Shown here one piece after another: positions 60,281-64,000 of a stretch of DNA of 64,000 bases. The position numbers and the translations under genes are program-made. A model generated the notes under the pieces. It was not told the DNA's origin. It did no database searches and was given only the letters and a program-made list of their open reading frames with translations. Source of the DNA: AP-15 sp963732095 (lineage in GTDB: Bacteria > Pseudomonadota > Alphaproteobacteria > ATCC43930 > CGMCC-115725); NCBI GenBank assembly GCA_963732095.1, contig CAVSZA010000039.1, positions 1-64,000 of the forward strand, read 5' to 3'. How positions within the stretch are numbered: position 1 is the stretch's first letter; each line of letters starts with the position of its first letter.

Positions 60281-61564
60281 ATGAAAGTCTTCTGGTCGTG
60301 GCAGGCGGATACCCCAGGAAAGACGGGCCGCCATTTTGTGCGCGAGGCGCTCGCAGAGGCGATCGCGGCGCTCAAAGAGCCTGAAGATGTCGAGGAGCCG
60401 TCAGAACGCGAGACGCGAGAAGCGCTTCATCTTGACCATGATCGGCAGGGAGTACCTGGCAGTCCGGACCTGGCGCCGACGATCTTCAGGAAAATCGACC
60501 AAGCCGCGGTGTTCGTAGCGGATGTTACGCTTGTCGCTCAAATGCAAGACCGGGCGCCTAAGGGCAGAGAGGCAAGCACTGCAAAGAAGTTGATCAACTC
60601 GAATGTAGCGATTGAGTACGGGTATGCGGTACGCGCCCTTGGAGACGAATCTATCCTGATGGTGCAAAATACATATTATGGCGAACGGGCGGAACTACCA
60701 TTCGACCTCAAGCACAAAGCAGGCCCAATCCAATATCGGCTGCCGCCTAGAGCTAGTAAACAGGAGATCTCGACGCAGCGTGGCGAGCTGCGGGGCACCT
60801 TAGTCAAAGCACTTAGACCATACCTGGGCCTTCGGAGAGCGGCTTCGCGCGAATTTCAGGAAACCCCGTGCACAACTAACATCGCTTCCTTCTGGAGCCC
60901 TGGTGAATTGATCGCGCGGATTGGCTCTGACCGACCGGCCCCGCTGCGTCACCCAAGCGAGGTCGAGGATGCAATTGAGTATCATTTCGACGAGCCACGA
61001 GCTTTTTATTTGCGGGTGATTCCTATCGTCCCTCTGGACGAGCCACTGGGTGTTACCACGCTATTCGACGTTGTCCAGCGCCGTGATCTCATGGTGCTCA
61101 CGCGCGCCGCGATCGCCGGCATGCCTGGGCGCAATGGGTTCGGTGCCGTCATTTATGAGCCGCATGGCACCTCGCCGATCCCCACGGGTTTCACGCAACT
61201 ATTCCGTAACGGCGAAATCTGGGGCGTGAGCAGAGAGTTTGCCCAGCACTATTACAACGAACTCGTGGTACCGATGGTTAATGTCGAAAATATCTTTACC
61301 CGTGCGCTTGCGAATTACATCTCGGTAGCCGGTGAGAAGCTGGGGATTGCCCCGCCCTATCAGGTCGAGATGGGCGCAGTCGGACTGAAGGGCATGCGTC
61401 TGAGTCTCCCACAACCGATAACACAGGAACGGGTTTCAGAGGCAATATACGAGAACGAGCTTAAGGTCCGACGGGTATTGAACGACACCAGCAAGGCGGC
61501 TCAGGGGGACCTAGTCGAGAAATTTCTAAGCAAGCTGTATGACCTTGCGGGGGTGAAGAGATGA
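60281..61564 (+). CDS. TIR-like nucleotide-binding domain protein, putative defence effector
   Basis: 427 residues. The N-terminal domain reads MKVFWSWQADTPGKTGRHFV, GVPGSPDLAPTIFRKIDQAA, VFVADVT, NSNVAIEYGYAVRALGDESI and ELPFDLKHKAGPI. This pattern is known from TIR-like predicted nucleotide-hydrolase domains in bacterial defence loci. The second half (about 200-427) is not recognised. The ATG starts 10 bases after the integrase relic. The stop overlaps the next small gene (ATGA). Defence function is inference from the domain and mobile context. Confidence 0.75.
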   Translation: MKVFWSWQADTPGKTGRHFVREALAEAIAALKEPEDVEEPSERETREALHLDHDRQGVPGSPDLAPTIFRKIDQAAVFVADVTLVAQMQDRAPKGREASTAKKLINSNVAIEYGYAVRALGDESILMVQNTYYGERAELPFDLKHKAGPIQYRLPPRASKQEISTQRGELRGTLVKALRPYLGLRRAASREFQETPCTTNIASFWSPGELIARIGSDRPAPLRHPSEVEDAIEYHFDEPRAFYLRVIPIVPLDEPLGVTTLFDVVQRRDLMVLTRAAIAGMPGRNGFGAVIYEPHGTSPIPTGFTQLFRNGEIWGVSREFAQHYYNELVVPMVNVENIFTRALANYISVAGEKLGIAPPYQVEMGAVGLKGMRLSLPQPITQERVSEAIYENELKVRRVLNDTSKAAQGDLVEKFLSKLYDLAGVKR

Positions 61565-61686
61565 GCGTCTACACCACACCTCAGGATTATCACGTACCGA
61601 AAAACCGGTCGCTCAGTGACCGGGCCAGGGGGTATTTTGTTCGCGAGCTCGCAAAATGGACGAAGCGGCGATCGCGGCCCGTGTAA
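61561..61686 (+). CDS. small protein coupled to the TIR-like gene (41 residues)
   Basis: MSVYTTPQDYHVPKNRSLSD, RARGYFVRELAKWTKRRSRP V. The ATG overlaps the TIR-like stop in an ATGA junction, the usual sign of translational coupling. The peptide is basic with no TM segment and no recognised family. It is too short for function prediction and could be an accessory or regulatory peptide. Confidence 0.45.
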   Translation: MSVYTTPQDYHVPKNRSLSDRARGYFVRELAKWTKRRSRPV

Positions 61687-61895
61687 ACACACACAATGCC
61701 ACGACGGCGCGGGGCAAAGCGCCGATGCCGTCGTTCCGAGAGTGTCACGGCCCGGCGTCTACCAAAATCACCGTCGACATCTGGTGCTCGTCATCTGGGG
61801 CGACCCGCACCTATTACCCGTGGAAAGAGCCGGAGGAGCTGAGACAACGCACGATCGAGCGGGCGCGCCGCTTCCTAAAAGCACACATCCGGTAG
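61656..61895 (+). CDS. small hypothetical protein downstream of the TIR-like gene (79 residues)
   Basis: MDEAAIAARVNTHNATTARG, KAPMPSFRECHGPASTKITV, DIWCSSSGATRTYYPWKEPE and ELRQRTIERARRFLKAHIR. The second half looks like a folded alpha/beta unit with a C-terminal amphipathic helix. It overlaps the 41-residue gene by 31 bases in another frame and has no clear ribosome site, so expression would depend on coupling. No family recognised. Confidence 0.4.
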   Translation: MDEAAIAARVNTHNATTARGKAPMPSFRECHGPASTKITVDIWCSSSGATRTYYPWKEPEELRQRTIERARRFLKAHIR

Positions 61896-62253
61896 GCCTC
61901 AGCGTTCCGGTCCAATCCTTGGAACACGAGCAAGGTACCGGACACTCGTCGTACTCCTCGCGCGGAAGGCCTGCTTGCCGCAAGATGGTGCGCTAAATGA
62001 TTGAATTGGGTCGAAAGGGGACCCTCCAGCCGAGCACCAAGGATTTGATTCGCACGCCCGACGCCGCTCGGCGCTCTGGCCGTAGCAGTTAGACTAGTTT
62101 TTTTACTCTATCAAAAAGGGGATCGGCCAGGCGCACGAACAGACTCCACCAATTGAAGATCAGCGCGACGCTACCGGCGAGCAGCCGGCAGCGCTTTAAA
62201 TCATGGCGTGGTGAAGCCGCCGCAGCCCCATTGGTTCTTCAACTCGGTTGGGC
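61896..62253. other. intergenic region, no gene supported
   Basis: Nothing recognisable apart from a run of T (TTTTTTTACTC near 62097), which is not preceded by a clear hairpin. It separates the TIR-like cluster from a transposase fragment. Confidence 0.35.
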
Positions 62254-62391
62254 ATGAGGAAGGTGGTGAGCGAGGACGCGGTGCGGCGCGGCCTGGCGAA
62301 GATCGAGGAAGCCGCTGGCCTGGCCTGGCTCCGGGAGCATCTGGACTACTGCGTGCGCCCGCTGCTGAGCGAGCCGTGGGTGCTCGCTTGA
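62254..62391 (+). pseudogene. DDE transposase fragment
   Basis: 46 codons: MRKVVSEDAVRRGLAKIEEA, AGLAWLREHLDYCVRPLLSE, PWVLA. This is the segment that precedes the first catalytic Asp in IS1380/IS4-like transposases (…LDYCxxPLLSEPWxLDxD). The reading ends exactly where that Asp should follow. No terminal repeats found. IS relic. Confidence 0.65.
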
Positions 62392-62392
62392 T

Positions 62393-62574
62393 CGTGCACG
62401 CAAGAGTGTGGTCTTGCCGCAGCCCGATGCGCCCAGAAGCGCAATGAACTCGCCGCAGGCCGCTCTCAATGAATTGCTGCCGTTCGGCTGATGCAGCTCG
62501 AAAATTTTCCGCGCGACCGCCAGATTGCGGCCTTTGCGAACCCAGAGATCTACGAGTTCCCCGAAGCCGAGCAT
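62393..62574 (-). pseudogene. ABC transporter ATPase N-terminal fragment
   Basis: The minus strand reads FELHQPNGSNSLRAACGEFI, ALLGASGCGKTTLLRA, a clear Walker A (GASGCGKTT) preceded by a GEFIALLG strand. The frame then crosses into sequence antisense to the transposase fragment and loses all resemblance. No signature or Walker B. Confidence 0.55.
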
Positions 62575-62758
62575 GGGTCATGCGATCCGGCTGCCGGCCA
62601 ACAGCATCTTGCAATAGGAGTTGACTTGAGTGACGAGCCATATTTCGCCCAGTTGCCTAAATCCCGCGGGGGTTGCCGACCCGACCCTTAGGATCTATTG
62701 TGGGGCGGCGAAAAAAAACCCGAACATCGGGGACGAAGGATTATCGGGAGGGCCAGCC

Positions 62759-64000
62759 ATGACGACGATCGACAACCCAATCAGCGAGTTGTCACAGGAG
62801 GAGCACGGCAGGCAGTTGCGCCGTGCGCTGGTTGCCAGCACGGTCGGCACAACAATCGAATGGTACGATTTCCTGCTTTACGGCCAAGTGACAGGGCTGG
62901 TCTTCGGCAAACTTTTCTTTCCTCAATCGGATCCGATCGTCGGCGTGCTGCAGGCGTTCGCTATCTTTTTCGTCGGATTTCTCGGCCGGCCCCTCGGGGC
63001 GGCGATATTCGGCCATTGGGGCGACCGCGTCGGGCGCAAGGCAACCCTGATCGCGACATTGCTGGTAACCGGCCTTGCGACGATGGCCGTCGGTCTCGTG
63101 CCGACCTATGAGAGCATCGGCATTTGGGGAGCTGTCCTCTTGGTGATTATCCGCCTGATCCAGGGGATCGGCGTCGGCGGCGAATGGGGCGGCTCAGTAT
63201 TGCTGGCGATGGAATGGGCGCGAACCAACAAAAATCGTGGCTTTCTCGCCGCCTGGCCACAGTTTGGTGGGCCGGCCGGACTATTCCTGGCGAACCTGGC
63301 AGTGCTGTTCTTCAGCTGGTTTTCCGGTGACCAGTTTCTTGTTTGGGGATGGCGGATTCCGTTTCTTCTCAGCATTGTCATGGTCGCGATCGGTCTGTGG
63401 ATCCGGCTCGGTATCAGCGAGACCCCGGTCTTTCAGAAGGTGCTCGACGAAGAACGCGTTGAACGCGTGCCCGTCTTGGAAGTACTCAAGCATCAGCCGA
63501 AACAGGTTGCGCTGACCGCGCTGCTGCGTATGCCTGAGCAGGCGCCGGGTTATATTGTCGGCACCTTCATCTTCACCTACGCCACGACAGTGCTCGGCGC
63601 TCCGCGCAATTTTGTGCTGATGGCCGTCCTCGTTCAGGCCGTCCTCGGATTTCTCTGGGTGCCAGTTGCCGGGCATCTGTCCGACCGCATCGGCCGCAAG
63701 CGCATGTATATAATCGGCTCAGTGTTAGTCGGGATCTTCGGCTTCATCTACTTTGGGCTGCTCGACACAAAGGTCCCGAGTTTGGTGTTTATCGCCATCG
63801 CGCTGTCGTTGCTTCCGATGATGACGTGTTATGGTCCCCAGGCGGCGATGATCGCGGAAAGCTTCACTCCGCGGCTGCGCTATAGCGGCTCATCGCTCGG
63901 CTACCAGCTCGCCTCGATTATCGCCGGTGGCCCATCGCCGTTTATCGCGACAGCGCTATTTGCCACCTTTAATTCGAGCTTTCCGATCGCCCTCTATATC
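62759..64000 (+). CDS. MHS family MFS permease (metabolite:H+ symporter), partial at window end
   Basis: 414 codons are visible and the frame is still open at 64000. GGGAGG precedes the ATG. TTIEWYDFLLYGQ in TM1, GHWGDRVGRKATL after TM2/3 and GHLSDRIGRKRMYI in the middle of the second half are the metabolite:H+ symporter motifs. RLIQGIGVGGEWGGSVLLAM is another family hallmark. Relatives carry shikimate, 2-oxoglutarate, citrate or aromatic acids. About ten of twelve TM segments lie inside the window. A role in importing an aromatic or organic acid would fit the degradation genes. Confidence 0.93.
   Translation, partial: MTTIDNPISELSQEEHGRQLRRALVASTVGTTIEWYDFLLYGQVTGLVFGKLFFPQSDPIVGVLQAFAIFFVGFLGRPLGAAIFGHWGDRVGRKATLIATLLVTGLATMAVGLVPTYESIGIWGAVLLVIIRLIQGIGVGGEWGGSVLLAMEWARTNKNRGFLAAWPQFGGPAGLFLANLAVLFFSWFSGDQFLVWGWRIPFLLSIVMVAIGLWIRLGISETPVFQKVLDEERVERVPVLEVLKHQPKQVALTALLRMPEQAPGYIVGTFIFTYATTVLGAPRNFVLMAVLVQAVLGFLWVPVAGHLSDRIGRKRMYIIGSVLVGIFGFIYFGLLDTKVPSLVFIAIALSLLPMMTCYGPQAAMIAESFTPRLRYSGSSLGYQLASIIAGGPSPFIATALFATFNSSFPIALYI

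Noticed and set aside
62097..62110. Terminator at the T run
   Set aside because: No inverted repeat immediately upstream of the T run.
1..64000. CRISPR array
   Set aside because: No regularly spaced direct repeats of 25-40 bases with unique spacers were seen. The dispersed repeat copies are kilobases apart.

Overview
The window looks like a chromosomal segment of a soil-type alphaproteobacterium, probably Hyphomicrobiales and close to Bradyrhizobium. The evidence is the high GC content, the gene families present (dodecin, NIPSNAP, ECF sigma factor, DUF3489/DUF2924/serine-recombinase module, MHS permease, tandem family-5 binding proteins, PQQ dehydrogenases) and the many ATGA or GTGA gene overlaps. 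No rRNA, intact tRNA or CRISPR array was found. The assignment is inferred from protein resemblance only.

Layout. 1-2.7 kb: gene remnants, a bacterioferritin-like protein, a terminator, a dodecin and a broken sulfatase. 2.9-8 kb: three intact tandem family-5 solute-binding proteins and the tail of a fourth, all on the minus strand. 8.1-12.6 kb: ATP-dependent DNA ligase, broken TPR/glycosyltransferase gene, exonuclease III, DUF1810 and NIPSNAP proteins. 13-17.5 kb: a minus-strand aromatic-ring dioxygenase operon (SDR, two near-duplicate Rieske alpha subunits, one beta subunit, VOC protein). 17.6-19.8 kb: a graveyard of truncated genes (terminase, LLM oxidoreductase, FMN alpha-hydroxyacid oxidase). 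19.8-23.1 kb: a compact five-gene envelope operon around a MotA/TolQ/ExbB channel with a secreted nuclease-like protein. 23.2-24.5 kb: haem-binding HbpS/GlcG-like and pentapeptide-repeat proteins.

24.5-28.3 kb is a PQQ-dehydrogenase operon. A 26-codon pqqA gene leads it, followed by a PepSY-like protein, a cytochrome c, the dehydrogenase and a secreted unknown protein. 28.5-32.7 kb: FkbM methyltransferase, a 5' group II intron remnant next to a DUF534 binding-protein relic, and an SMP-30 lactonase. 32.7-37 kb: a second PQQ dehydrogenase fused to an amicyanin-like copper domain, followed by a 5'-decayed cytochrome c/propeller gene. 38-41 kb: DUF3489, DUF2924 and large serine recombinase. 42-47.5 kb: ECF sigma factor, a frameshifted ClpP-like gene, a split AI-2E family exporter and a DUF883-like protein. 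49.5-55.7 kb: a second Rieske alpha/beta pair, acyl-CoA dehydrogenase and amidase, with relics of hydrolase, kinase, cupin and xanthine-dehydrogenase genes between them. 55.9-62.6 kb: a 552-residue orphan, intron/integrase/transposase relics, and a TIR-like putative effector with two small downstream ORFs. 62.8 kb to the end: an MHS-family permease that runs off the window.

The functional theme is uptake and oxidation of small organic and aromatic compounds: binding proteins, ring-hydroxylating dioxygenases and PQQ alcohol dehydrogenases that pass electrons to cytochrome c or a copper domain. This is mixed with an unusually high density of broken genes and mobile-element debris. A short tRNA-3'-end-like sequence recurs at about eight places, often beside that debris.
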